A DNA stretch of 64,000 nt from Clostridium tunisiense TJ (GTDB lineage Bacteria; Bacillota; Clostridia; Clostridiales; Clostridiaceae), in NCBI RefSeq assembly GCF_000300195.1, contig NZ_AMQH01000013.1, positions 1 through 64,000 of the forward strand, written 5' to 3'. Shown piece by piece: positions 34,963 to 44,088 of the stretch. The notes below the pieces were generated by a model. The model saw nothing but the letters and a program-made list of their open reading frames with translations. It made no database searches and was not told where the DNA came from. The position numbers were made by a program, and so were the translations under genes. Numbering within the stretch: position 1 is the first letter of the stretch; every line of letters starts with the position of its first letter.

Positions 34963-37275
34963 TTATTTATTCAGATTTTTTAATTCCATCAGAATTTTCT
35001 CAGGTGTTATTGGTAATTCTCTGACTCTTACTCCACAAGCATTATAGATAGCATTAGCAATAGCAGCTGGTGGTGTATCTATTCCTATCTCACCAACTGA
35101 TTTGGCTCCATAAGGACCTGATGGCTCATAGCTTTCTGCGAATTCAACAGTAAGATTCGTTACATCTTTCCTAGTAGGAATTTTATACTGCATTAAGTTA
35201 TTTGTTAGTAAATTCCCTTTATAGTTACGTACTACATTTTCATACATGGTCATACCTATCCCTTGAAGAAGTCCACCTTCAACTTGTATTCTTGCTAAAT
35301 TAGGATTAATAGGAGTACCGCAATCAACTATTGATACATAGTTTTTAACTTCTACTTTGCCAGTTCCTGTATCTACTTCAACTTCTGCAAATGCGCCCAT
35401 AAATGGTGCTGGTGATTTTTCTCCGCAATAGGATTCACAAGCTACTAGTTGTTTTTGATTGCTATTGTAGTATAATTCTGTAGATAAATCTTTTAGAGTA
35501 ATATTCTTCTTGCCATCTATAGTTTTTAGAGTTTTTCCATCAAACTCAATATCTTCTTTTAATACATTAAACTTAAGAGCAGCCTCTTCTATTATCATTC
35601 TTCTCATTTTTTCCGCAGTCTTTCTAACAGCATTTCCAGATACAAAGGTTGTACTTGATGCATATGCTCCGGTATCAAATGGAGTTAAATCTGTATCAGA
35701 AGAATATACAACGATATCACTGGTAGATACACCTAAACCTTCTGCTGCAATTTGCGCAAGGATTGTATCACTACCTGTGCCTAAATCTGTAGCTCCAATC
35801 ATTAAATTAAAGAACCCACCATCATTTAATTTTAGTATTGCTGAAGCCATATCTATTTTAGGAATTCCAGAGCCTTGCATAGCTATAGCCATACCATAGC
35901 CTCTAACCCTCTCATTATCTAATACTTTTTTAGGAAAATTTTCCTTCCAATTTATAAGCTCTGCGCCTCTATTTACACAATAATTAAGCTTACAATTTTC
36001 AAGAATCATTTCTACGCCCTCTCCCCCTTCACCCATAATCTTAAATACAGGAGAAGTTTCGCCTTCGGTTATCATGTTTATTTTTCTAAGTTCAAGTGGA
36101 TCCATTTTTAATTTATGAGCAAGTTCATCAATAATAGACTCCAACGCAAAATTTCCTTGAATTGCACCGTATCCTCTGAAAGCACCAGCAGGAGTCTTAT
36201 TTGTATAAACAACTTTACCACCAAATCTCACTGCATCAACCTTATTATACAAAGGTAGAGTTTTTGATCCTCCTACCATGAATACAGTCAATGCATGTTC
36301 CCCATATGCACCTGTATCTGATAATACATCCATATCTATTCCCTTAAGTTTTCCGTCCTTATTAGCTGCTAGTCTTACTTGAAATCTCATAGGATGCCTA
36401 TTATAAGATGCATCAAATACTTCCGTTCTAGTATAAATTAATTTACATGGTTTCCCTGTTTTTAATGTTATTGCAGCAACAATCATCTCGCCATGAATTG
36501 CTTGCTTACCACCGTAGCCACCGCCAATTCTAGGTTTTATAACGCGGATTTTATTCAATGGAATTCCTAGTGCAGTACCAACAATTCTTCTTGCATGCAC
36601 TGGATTTTGTGTAGAAGAAATAATATTTATCCTACCATGAATATCTAAATAAGCCCCCGAAGAATGAGGTTCCATAGTAACGTGAGCTTGTGCTTGTGTG
36701 TAATAAGTTTCACTTAATACAATATCTGCAGTGGCGAAGGTTTTATCTATGTCACCTACACTCATACTGTAGGAGGCTGCTATATTATTTTTAGGTTCAA
36801 AGCCAATATCAAACATAGAGTGACATTCAGGTTCATTATGAATTATTGAAGAATTACCTTCAGCTTTTTCAAAGTCCAATACTGGATCTAATACTTTATA
36901 CTGCACTTTGATTAAATTTAAAGCCTCCTCTGCAATAGTTTCATTGATAGCAGCTACTACCGCAACTTCATCTCCCACATACCTAACAACACGGTCTAAG
37001 ATGAATTTATCATGTGGAGAAGGTTCTGGATATCCTTGCCCTGCTCTAGTTATTGCATTTCTGGGAAGATCTTTATAGGTTAAAATCGTTTCAACCCCCG
37101 GTAATTTTAAAGCTTCCTTTACTTCTATATCTACTATTTCTGCAAAAGAATAGGGGCTTCTTAAAACCTTGCAAATCAATGAGTCTCTAGGAAGTAAATC
37201 ATTTGTATATGCAGGCTTTCCTTTTAGCAGTCCCATGCTCTCAATTTTTGGAATGGATTTTTTAACTTCCTTCAT
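34963..37275 (-). CDS. Molybdenum hydroxylase large (molybdopterin) subunit (set 1)
   Basis: A 770-residue catalytic subunit of the xanthine dehydrogenase family. Motifs are PRIGGGYGGKQAIHGE (about 245-260), TPAGAFRGYGAIQGNFALES (about 360-380), the Q-containing MQGSGIPKIDMA and GPYGAKSVGEIGI near residue 735, with the catalytic Glu. It is distinct from the second large subunit, so the operon makes two enzymes. It abuts its Fe-S subunit gene with no gap. The substrate is probably a purine or related heterocycle. Confidence 0.93.
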   Translation of the reverse strand: MKEVKKSIPKIESMGLLKGKPAYTNDLLPRDSLICKVLRSPYSFAEIVDIEVKEALKLPGVETILTYKDLPRNAITRAGQGYPEPSPHDKFILDRVVRYVGDEVAVVAAINETIAEEALNLIKVQYKVLDPVLDFEKAEGNSSIIHNEPECHSMFDIGFEPKNNIAASYSMSVGDIDKTFATADIVLSETYYTQAQAHVTMEPHSSGAYLDIHGRINIISSTQNPVHARRIVGTALGIPLNKIRVIKPRIGGGYGGKQAIHGEMIVAAITLKTGKPCKLIYTRTEVFDASYNRHPMRFQVRLAANKDGKLKGIDMDVLSDTGAYGEHALTVFMVGGSKTLPLYNKVDAVRFGGKVVYTNKTPAGAFRGYGAIQGNFALESIIDELAHKLKMDPLELRKINMITEGETSPVFKIMGEGGEGVEMILENCKLNYCVNRGAELINWKENFPKKVLDNERVRGYGMAIAMQGSGIPKIDMASAILKLNDGGFFNLMIGATDLGTGSDTILAQIAAEGLGVSTSDIVVYSSDTDLTPFDTGAYASSTTFVSGNAVRKTAEKMRRMIIEEAALKFNVLKEDIEFDGKTLKTIDGKKNITLKDLSTELYYNSNQKQLVACESYCGEKSPAPFMGAFAEVEVDTGTGKVEVKNYVSIVDCGTPINPNLARIQVEGGLLQGIGMTMYENVVRNYKGNLLTNNLMQYKIPTRKDVTNLTVEFAESYEPSGPYGAKSVGEIGIDTPPAAIANAIYNACGVRVRELPITPEKILMELKNLNK

Positions 37276-37725
37276 TTATTTCACCCCTAAGTATTTTTTT
37301 ATTGCACGAGTATGCCCTACATATCCTGAGCATCTACATAAGTTTCCAACAAGGTAATGACGAATTTCATCTATTGTTGGATTCTTTAACTCTTGCTTCA
37401 TGGCTAAAATTGTTAATACAAAGCTTGGAGAACAATAGCCACATTGCTCTACACCTTCTGCTGATAGGAATTTAGCTAGTTCTTCTGCCTCACTTTGTAC
37501 ACCTTCTATTGTAGTTACTTTATGCCCATCAGCTCTTACAGCAAGGCAAGCACAGGATGGTATTGGTTTTCCATCTAACAGTACAGTGCAAGCACCACAA
37601 GATCCAGTATCACACCCTCTTTTTACACTTAAATATCCATTATTTCTTAGGGTTTCTAATAAATAGTCCTGGGGTTCTACTTGTAATTCCTTATCTAAAC
37701 CGTTAATTTTCAAATTAATAATCAT
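37276..37725 (-). CDS. Molybdenum hydroxylase 2Fe-2S subunit (set 1)
   Basis: A 149-residue subunit with CDTGSCGACTVLLDGKPIPSC (about 38-58), CGYCSPSF (about 97) and CRCSGYVG (about 133-140), the two [2Fe-2S] sites. The FAD gene's stop and this ATG share a base (TAATG), and the large subunit follows directly, giving the order FAD, Fe-S, Mo on the transcript. Confidence 0.95.
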   Translation of the reverse strand: MIINLKINGLDKELQVEPQDYLLETLRNNGYLSVKRGCDTGSCGACTVLLDGKPIPSCACLAVRADGHKVTTIEGVQSEAEELAKFLSAEGVEQCGYCSPSFVLTILAMKQELKNPTIDEIRHYLVGNLCRCSGYVGHTRAIKKYLGVK

Positions 37726-38513
37726 TACAATACCTCCATAAGTGCTCTTTTGACTAACACTTTTGCAACTTCTTTTCTATATAACTCAGATCCTCTAATA
37801 TCACTGCTAAAGTTAACTTCATTTACAAGTGCACTGCATAACTTATTAAGACTATCCCTTGGATTTTCACAATTATTTATTACTTCCATAGATTTATAAG
37901 CTACTCTAGCGATACCGGGCCTCGCGCCAATTACAATTTTAAATTTATTGGCTGTTCTTGACACTGCTACATTTAGTATTGAAAAATCTGTGGAGGTATT
38001 TCTCAAATCTTTGAAGGCGGCTTTACTGTCAGTTTTATTAATTACTATTTTTGTGATAATATCCTTGGGAACTTCCTTTAAAGCTAGGAAATCTTCAAGA
38101 TTCATTTCCCCCTTGTTAAATAATATAACTTTAGTATCTAAAGCTAATAGTGCCGTTATAAAATCTGAAAACCCATATCTTCCTCCAATAGTCCCTCCAA
38201 TAGTTGCCACATTTCTTAATTGCACCCCCATTATTCTAGATACAGCATCACATAAAATCCCTGCGAAGTAATTCTTTAAAACTTCTGACACTTCAAGCTC
38301 CCTTAAAGTAGTCATTGCTCCAATTTCAATTGAATCTTCCTGTTCTTTAATATAGTTTAAATTTAGGTCACATAAATCTATAAGCTTATTTACATTTCTA
38401 TTACCTAACTTAAGATACGCTCCACCACCTAAAATTAAATTATTTTTATCAGTAATTAATTCATCATAGGCTTCATTTAATGATTGTGGCCTTAAATAAC
38501 TATTAATTTTCAA
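37725..38513 (-). CDS. Molybdenum hydroxylase FAD-binding subunit (set 1)
   Basis: A 262-residue FAD subunit, slightly short for the family. FAD loops are ILGGGAYLKLGN (about 26-37; the usual GGTDL is altered to GGAYL) and LRNVATIGGTIGGRYGFSD (about 98-116). The altered first loop may change cofactor contacts. Start TTG 38513, after GGAGGG. It lies 22 bases after the dehydrogenase-like gene in the same operon. Confidence 0.88.
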   Translation of the reverse strand: MKINSYLRPQSLNEAYDELITDKNNLILGGGAYLKLGNRNVNKLIDLCDLNLNYIKEQEDSIEIGAMTTLRELEVSEVLKNYFAGILCDAVSRIMGVQLRNVATIGGTIGGRYGFSDFITALLALDTKVILFNKGEMNLEDFLALKEVPKDIITKIVINKTDSKAAFKDLRNTSTDFSILNVAVSRTANKFKIVIGARPGIARVAYKSMEVINNCENPRDSLNKLCSALVNEVNFSSDIRGSELYRKEVAKVLVKRALMEVL

Positions 38514-38535
38514 ACTTTATCCCTCCAAAAATTTA

Positions 38536-39615
38536 TTATAAAACTCCTGTAATTGCCTTTACTGGACATCGACTTTCGCATAGCCCACACCCGAAGCAAC
38601 TTTCCTTATTAACTTGAGCTACTTTATCAACCTTCATTGAAAAATATGGACATACCCTTTCACAGAGTTTACAGGCAGTACACTTATTTTTATTTACCAC
38701 TGGATAAGTCGGTTCAAATCTAATTTCTTTCGATAATTTTGATTTTTTAACCTCTTCTACAGATTGGAAATTATACTTTTGAAGGGTTTTGGGTAAATCT
38801 TTAATTATCTTTTCATACAAGTCTTTTCCCTTTATCATAGCCGAAGAAAGCATCTGCACTCCATCTGCCCCAGCCAATAAAAATTCAACTATGTCATCAG
38901 CTGATGATATTCCTCCAACCCCTATAATGGTTATATTAGGGAAAGCCTCTCTAATCATATTAATTATGGCTAATGCAACGGGTTTAATGCTTGGACCTGA
39001 TGTCCAAACTTGTCCCTTATCATTACCTACTACTACTTTTCTTTTCATTGGATCTATTATCATAGAAGGACCCAGAGAGTTTACAGCAACTACTCCATTG
39101 GCACCATTTTCTATTACAGTATTAACAAATCCTATAGGATCTGGCATATGAGGGCTCATCTTCATAAATATAGGCTTATTAGTATGCTTTCTTATTGTAG
39201 CTACAGTTTGTCCTATAACACTCAAGTCTTTACCTACATAGTGAGTAGATATTTCAAAAGCGTCTGCATAAGAATCTAACCTCGGAATTAAATATTCCAT
39301 ATCATCTTTTGTGTATCCCGCACTAATTATTAGTGGAATACCTAAATCTCTCTTTAATGGCGGCAATATATCTTTTAGCCATTTTTCACTTGAATATTCA
39401 GACCATAGCTCTGCATTCATTATCTTGTTGTTATCTCCATAAATACAAGGTCTAGGTACTGCTGCTGCATTTACAGATATAGTTTTAGTAACCATGGCCC
39501 CCAATCCAAAGCTTTGTAGTATAAGCATTTTCTCATGGTCACCTACAAGTGGTCCTGAAGCGGGCATCAATGGGTTTTTTATTTCTATACCACTAATGCT
39601 AGTTGTTAAATTCAT
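38536..39615 (-). CDS. Dihydropyrimidine/dihydroorotate dehydrogenase-like protein with 2[4Fe-4S] ferredoxin domain
   Basis: A 359-residue protein. Residues 1-~300 form an FMN-binding TIM barrel of the DHODH/PreA group (IKNPLMPASGPLVGDHEKM, IFMKMSPHMPD, GANGVVAVNSLG, IIGVGGISSADDIVEFLLAGADGVQ split over the phosphate site). The C-terminus has two ferredoxin clusters (CTACKLCERVCPYF, CFGCGLCESRCPV). It probably reduces or oxidises a pyrimidine-like ring using ferredoxin-type electrons. Its place between ssnA and a molybdenum hydroxylase suggests a step in N-heterocycle breakdown. The exact substrate is unknown. Confidence 0.82.
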   Translation of the reverse strand: MNLTTSISGIEIKNPLMPASGPLVGDHEKMLILQSFGLGAMVTKTISVNAAAVPRPCIYGDNNKIMNAELWSEYSSEKWLKDILPPLKRDLGIPLIISAGYTKDDMEYLIPRLDSYADAFEISTHYVGKDLSVIGQTVATIRKHTNKPIFMKMSPHMPDPIGFVNTVIENGANGVVAVNSLGPSMIIDPMKRKVVVGNDKGQVWTSGPSIKPVALAIINMIREAFPNITIIGVGGISSADDIVEFLLAGADGVQMLSSAMIKGKDLYEKIIKDLPKTLQKYNFQSVEEVKKSKLSKEIRFEPTYPVVNKNKCTACKLCERVCPYFSMKVDKVAQVNKESCFGCGLCESRCPVKAITGVL

Positions 39616-39661
39616 CCTATCTCCCCCAAACTAAACTCTTTTACTAGAAATGTATAATTGC

Positions 39662-40960
39662 TTACTTTAATATATTCCAAATTTTTTTGGATGCAAGAAC
39701 ACTTTTTTCATATATATCTTCAAAAGGTAATATTGGTGCATTATTCTCCATAAGAAGCTTTCCATTACAAATCACATCTCTTGGAGTAAATCTGTCAAAT
39801 ACACCAAAGAAAATATGTGCAAAAATATTTTCATCAGAAATACAGGTTGGTGAGTTATATGGGACAATAATCAAATCTGATACATACCCCTCTTCTATTT
39901 TCCCTATTTTAATACCTAAATGATTAGAAACATATTCATAACTGTTGTTTATTAACTCCAATAAATCACTAAAATTAAAGTTTCCTGGATCACTATATTT
40001 GTTTTTCATTGAGTATGTTAAGTTAAGAAATTCTCTAGTTATATTTGCTCCTAATCCATCATTGCCAATAATACATGGAATCCCATGGGTTTTTAATAAA
40101 TTATAATCAGGCAGTCCAACGGCATTGTTCATATTTGATGTTGGATTTAAAGCTACATATACGTTATGAGCTTTTAATAATTTTGCTTCATACTCATTAA
40201 TATGAACACAATGTGCAAGTAGAGAGTTTTTAGTCAACAATTTATATTCTTCAAGTCTTTCAACTATTGTTTTCTTATACTTATTTATGGAGTCAACTTC
40301 ATCTTCCATACTTTCAGCTAGATGTATATGAATAGGTAGTTTTCCTTTTCTCTTAGAAATTTTGTCTAGAGTCTCATTACTAAGAGTCATTGAAGCATGC
40401 ATGCCAAATAAGCTACTACACTCATTGTTCTTAATCTTTGAGAAATTTATATTTTCGTCTAAGCACTTTTCAACATCAAATCTATCACTTGTCTCGAAGC
40501 AAAATATTCCGCGCATTCCCAAGTCCCTACATATGCCATCCTGTAGCTTCTCAAGGGTTCCTAAAATATCACCACCACTAGCATGATGATCTATTAGAGT
40601 GGTTACCCCGCATTTTATACTCTCTAATCCATAAACAATGGCACTAATGTAGCAATCATCCTTGACTAAAACACCATCTAATTTCCACCATAACTGCTCT
40701 AAGATTTCTGTAAAAGATTTAGGGTTAAAAGGCAAGTTCATCCCCCTAGATAATGATGAATATATATGAGTATGTCCATTAATTAACCCTGGCATTACTA
40801 AAGCTCCACTAGCATCTATAACCTTATCTAAAAGTTCTTTTTCTATAGTATTGAACTCACTCATTGGCCCGATTTTTTTTATTAAGCGGTCAAAAAGAAT
40901 GTACACTTTTTCCTTATAATTATTAAAGTCGTAGGTTTTTGCATTAATAATGGCCTTCAT
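39662..40960 (-). CDS. ssnA: SsnA-type aminohydrolase
   Basis: A 432-residue amidohydrolase close to E. coli SsnA. Metal site NGHTHIYSSLSRGMN (about 58-72), EQLWWKLDG, LIDHHASGG (about 125), IHIHLAESM (about 215), LLAHCVHI and IGNDGLGAN are all present. SsnA is a marker gene of purine/selenium-dependent molybdenum hydroxylase clusters and probably deaminates a heterocycle. The start is ATG 40960, after GAAGGTG. The longer frame to 40981 lacks a site. First gene of the operon running to 30817. Confidence 0.88.
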   Translation of the reverse strand: MKAIINAKTYDFNNYKEKVYILFDRLIKKIGPMSEFNTIEKELLDKVIDASGALVMPGLINGHTHIYSSLSRGMNLPFNPKSFTEILEQLWWKLDGVLVKDDCYISAIVYGLESIKCGVTTLIDHHASGGDILGTLEKLQDGICRDLGMRGIFCFETSDRFDVEKCLDENINFSKIKNNECSSLFGMHASMTLSNETLDKISKRKGKLPIHIHLAESMEDEVDSINKYKKTIVERLEEYKLLTKNSLLAHCVHINEYEAKLLKAHNVYVALNPTSNMNNAVGLPDYNLLKTHGIPCIIGNDGLGANITREFLNLTYSMKNKYSDPGNFNFSDLLELINNSYEYVSNHLGIKIGKIEEGYVSDLIIVPYNSPTCISDENIFAHIFFGVFDRFTPRDVICNGKLLMENNAPILPFEDIYEKSVLASKKIWNILK

Positions 40961-41663
40961 TAAATCACCTTCATTTTTCATTAATTATTGTAAAGTACTA
41001 TAATGCTATTATGTAAAATATTATTAGCATAAGCTTCTGCAAGAAGTTTATTATTTAAATCTTGTCTAGTTGAATGCTATTCTTCTATACCCAAGCTTTA
41101 TACAAAAAATGTTTTAGATTTCTAATATATATTCTCTGATAAAATCTAATATTCATATTCCATTTAATAATTAATTATTCCTCACCTAATTACATTTGTG
41201 AAATCTAGAAGCAACGAAATAAGTTACAGCTCTTAGATGTCTACCCATCACAGTAGTTCCAGAAGTAGTGCTGTATTTGTAAATAACTAATACTAAGATA
41301 GATTTTTTAAATGCATATAAATAGGAAAGTATTCCCTCAAGGCAATTTATGAACCTACCCAGTTATTTTCTTATGAATTTCTTGAAAATGTTTTATTTAT
41401 TTTCTAAAAAGTTTGTAGAAAATTTATCTAAATATGAATAAAATCCTTCATAATTAACATATAAATTAAAATGGAATAGAAGGGATATGCAAAAAATCCT
41501 GTCATAATATAGCTAAAATAATAAAATACTACTATACAATTTGAAGGCAAAGTATTATACTATAAATTGAAATTGTTAAACTATTTCAAATATATTAAAA
41601 ATTCGTTTATTATAATGAAACTAATACTAGTTTTATTATTTATTTAAAGGGGGTAAATTTTAA
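40961..41663. other. 703-bp divergent intergenic region, ssnA / hydC
   Basis: The longest gene-free stretch in the window. It must hold the promoters of both the hydroxylase operon and the hydABC operon. A TATAAT box lies near 41610-41615 and a Rex-like half-site at 41573-41580. I found no purine or xanthine riboswitch, no small ORF with a good binding site and no pseudogene. Confidence 0.5.
41573..41590 (+). promoter_or_regulatory. Possible Rex-binding site upstream of hydC
   Basis: TTGTTAAACTATTTCAAA matches the left half of the Rex consensus (TTGTTAA-N4-TTAACAA), but only part of the right half. Rex commonly controls hydrogenase genes by NADH/NAD ratio. The match is partial. Confidence 0.3.
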
Positions 41664-42140
41664 GTGTGCTGCAATAGTGAAAAAAATCAAATGTTTATGG
41701 AACTAGAAGCTTTTATTAATGAACTTCCTAGTAAGGAAGGGGCTTTAATTGAAGTTTTACACAAGGCACAACATATTTTTGGATATCTTCCATCAGAAGT
41801 TCAAGCCTTTGTGGCAGAAAAATTGGAAATACCTGTTTCTAAAGTTTATGGTGTTGTAACCTTTTACTCTTTCTTTACTACAGAACCAAGAGGTAAGAAT
41901 GTCATTAATATTTGTATGGGAACAGCCTGCTTCGTAAGAGGTGCTGGAGATGTGCTCAAAGAGTTTGAGAAGCAACTTAATATCAAATCTGGTGAAACAA
42001 CAGCTGATATGCATTTTACAGTTGGTTCATTACGATGCGTAGGTGCTTGTGGTCTTGCTCCAGTTGTAACTGTTAATGATAAAGTTTATGGACATGTTAC
42101 GAAAGATCAAGTACAAAAAATTATCGCAGAATACATGTAG
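41664..42140 (+). CDS. hydC: Bifurcating [FeFe] hydrogenase subunit HydC (NuoE-like)
   Basis: A 158-residue NuoE-type subunit with one [2Fe-2S] cluster. The ligands lie in ICMGTACFVRGAG (about 92-104) and LRCVGACGLAPVVTVN (about 128-143). KVYGVVTFYSFF at about 65 is a family mark. Start GTG 41664, about 10 bases after AAAGGGGG. It delivers electrons in the trimeric NADH/ferredoxin hydrogenase. It lies 19 bases upstream of hydB. Confidence 0.92.
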   Translation: MCCNSEKNQMFMELEAFINELPSKEGALIEVLHKAQHIFGYLPSEVQAFVAEKLEIPVSKVYGVVTFYSFFTTEPRGKNVINICMGTACFVRGAGDVLKEFEKQLNIKSGETTADMHFTVGSLRCVGACGLAPVVTVNDKVYGHVTKDQVQKIIAEYM

Positions 42141-42159
42141 TTTTTGGGGGGGGATAAAT

Positions 42160-44055
42160 TTGGATAAAATTAATTCTTTTAATGAGTTAGAACAATTGCA
42201 TGAAAAATACAAAACTTTACTAAACATTAGAAAAGCAACAAGTGCTAGAGATTTTAAACAAGGTGATAGCACTCACAAAATGGAGTTACTAATCTGTGGT
42301 GGTACTGGCTGTAAGTCCGCACAAAGTGATTTGATTAAAGAGAATTTAGAAAAAGAAATTAAAGCTGCTGGCCTTGAAGATATTGTATATGTTTCAATCA
42401 CTGGTTGCTTTGGGTTCTGTGAAAAAGGACCAATTGTAAAAATCACACCTGATGATGTTTTTTATGTTCACGTTACCCCAGCTGATGCTGAAGAAATTGT
42501 GAAAGAGCATATTATTAATGGACGAACTATTGATAGGCTTCTGTACGAAGAACCTACTATAAAAGAAAAAGTTAAAACTCAAGATGAAATGACTTTCTAT
42601 AAAAAACAAGTTAGAATTGCTTTAAGAAATTGTGGACTTATTAACCCAGAAGATATTAAAGAATATATTGCAGAAGAAGGTTATTTAGCACTTGGTAAAT
42701 GTTTAAATAAATATACTCAAGACGAAGTGATTAACACTATGATAGAATCTGGTTTAAGAGGTAGAGGTGGCGGTGGTTTCCCTACAGGTAAAAAGTGGCA
42801 ATTTGCAAAATCATATGATGCTGATCAAAAATACATCATATGTAACGCCGATGAAGGAGACCCTGGTGCTTTCATGGATCGTTCCATACTTGAAGGAGAT
42901 CCTCATAGCGTCATTGAGGCTATGGCTATTGCTGGGTACTGTATAGGTGCTACTATCGGATGTGTATATATTAGAGCGGAGTATCCTCTGGCAATTAATA
43001 GGTTAAGAATTGCAATTGAAGAAGCAAGATCCTGTGGCCTACTTGGTAAGAATATCATGGGAAGTAATTTTGATTTTGATATTCAGATTAAGTATGGTGC
43101 TGGTGCTTTTGTATGCGGAGAAGAAACTGCTCTAATACATTCTATTGAGGGCCAACGTGGAGAGCCAACTAACAAACCTCCATTCCCTGCTGAATCTGGA
43201 CTTTGGAATAAACCTACTTGTGTAAATAATGTTGAAACCCTTGCAAATATACCAGCCATTATAAACAGAGGTGCTAAATGGTATAGCTCTATTGGAACTG
43301 CTACCTCTAAAGGTACTAAAGTATTTGCATTAGCAGGAAAAATTAATAATGTTGGACTTGTGGAAGTACCTATGGGCACTACATTAAGAGAAATAATCTA
43401 TGAGATTGGCGGTGGAATTAAAAATGACCGTGAATTCAAAGCAGTTCAAACTGGTGGTCCATCAGGTGGATGTATTCCTAAAGAATATCTAGATATTCCT
43501 ATTGATTATGAATCCTTAGGTTCAATTGGCTCAATGATGGGTTCTGGTGGAATGATTGTAATGGATGAAGATAACTGTATGGTAGATATAGCTAAATTCT
43601 ACTTAGAGTTTACTAAAGAAGAATCTTGTGGTAAGTGTACACCTTGTAGAGTGGGAAATACTCGCCTTCTTGAAATGCTAGACACAATAAGTAAAGGTAA
43701 AGGAACCTTAGAGGATTTAGACAAGCTTAAGTATTTATCTCAAACAATTAAAGATACATCATTATGCGGACTTGGTCAAACTGCTCCAAATCCAATATTA
43801 AGTACTATGAAATATTTCTATAAAGAGTATGAAGCTCACGTTGTAGACAAGGTATGCCCTGCTGGTGTATGCAAAGATCTTATGAAGTATGTTATTACTG
43901 ATAGATGTATAGGATGTACAAAGTGTGCTAGACAATGTCCAGTTAGTTGCATCAGTGGAAAAGTTAAAACTAAACATGTTATTGATCAAGATAAGTGCAT
44001 TAAGTGTGGAGCTTGTCAATCAGCATGTCCTGTAGATGCAATAGATTTAATTTAA
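42160..44055 (+). CDS. hydB: Bifurcating [FeFe] hydrogenase subunit HydB (NuoF-like)
   Basis: A 631-residue subunit with three parts: an N-terminal thioredoxin-like [2Fe-2S] domain (CGGTGCKSA, then CFGFCEKGP), the NuoF core with FMN and NADH loops (GRGGGGFPTGKKW, NADEGDPGAFMDR, GAGAFVCGEETALI) and its [4Fe-4S] site (SCGKCTPCRVG). A C-terminal pair of ferredoxin clusters follows (CIGCTKCARQCPV, CIKCGACQSACPV). This is the bifurcating site where NADH and ferredoxin meet. Start TTG 42160, after eight G. The open frame reaching back into hydC has no start signal. Confidence 0.95.
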   Translation: MDKINSFNELEQLHEKYKTLLNIRKATSARDFKQGDSTHKMELLICGGTGCKSAQSDLIKENLEKEIKAAGLEDIVYVSITGCFGFCEKGPIVKITPDDVFYVHVTPADAEEIVKEHIINGRTIDRLLYEEPTIKEKVKTQDEMTFYKKQVRIALRNCGLINPEDIKEYIAEEGYLALGKCLNKYTQDEVINTMIESGLRGRGGGGFPTGKKWQFAKSYDADQKYIICNADEGDPGAFMDRSILEGDPHSVIEAMAIAGYCIGATIGCVYIRAEYPLAINRLRIAIEEARSCGLLGKNIMGSNFDFDIQIKYGAGAFVCGEETALIHSIEGQRGEPTNKPPFPAESGLWNKPTCVNNVETLANIPAIINRGAKWYSSIGTATSKGTKVFALAGKINNVGLVEVPMGTTLREIIYEIGGGIKNDREFKAVQTGGPSGGCIPKEYLDIPIDYESLGSIGSMMGSGGMIVMDEDNCMVDIAKFYLEFTKEESCGKCTPCRVGNTRLLEMLDTISKGKGTLEDLDKLKYLSQTIKDTSLCGLGQTAPNPILSTMKYFYKEYEAHVVDKVCPAGVCKDLMKYVITDRCIGCTKCARQCPVSCISGKVKTKHVIDQDKCIKCGACQSACPVDAIDLI

Positions 44056-44088
44056 TTGTATAAATAAGTTAAGAAAGAGGTGCCAACA

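Noticed and set aside
40961-41663. Purine/xanthine riboswitch or hidden gene in the longest gap
   Set aside because: No recognisable aptamer core and no ORF with a ribosome binding site on either strand.
42076-42159. hydB start inside hydC
   Set aside because: The open frame overlaps hydC with no start signal; TTG 42160 follows an eight-G binding site.
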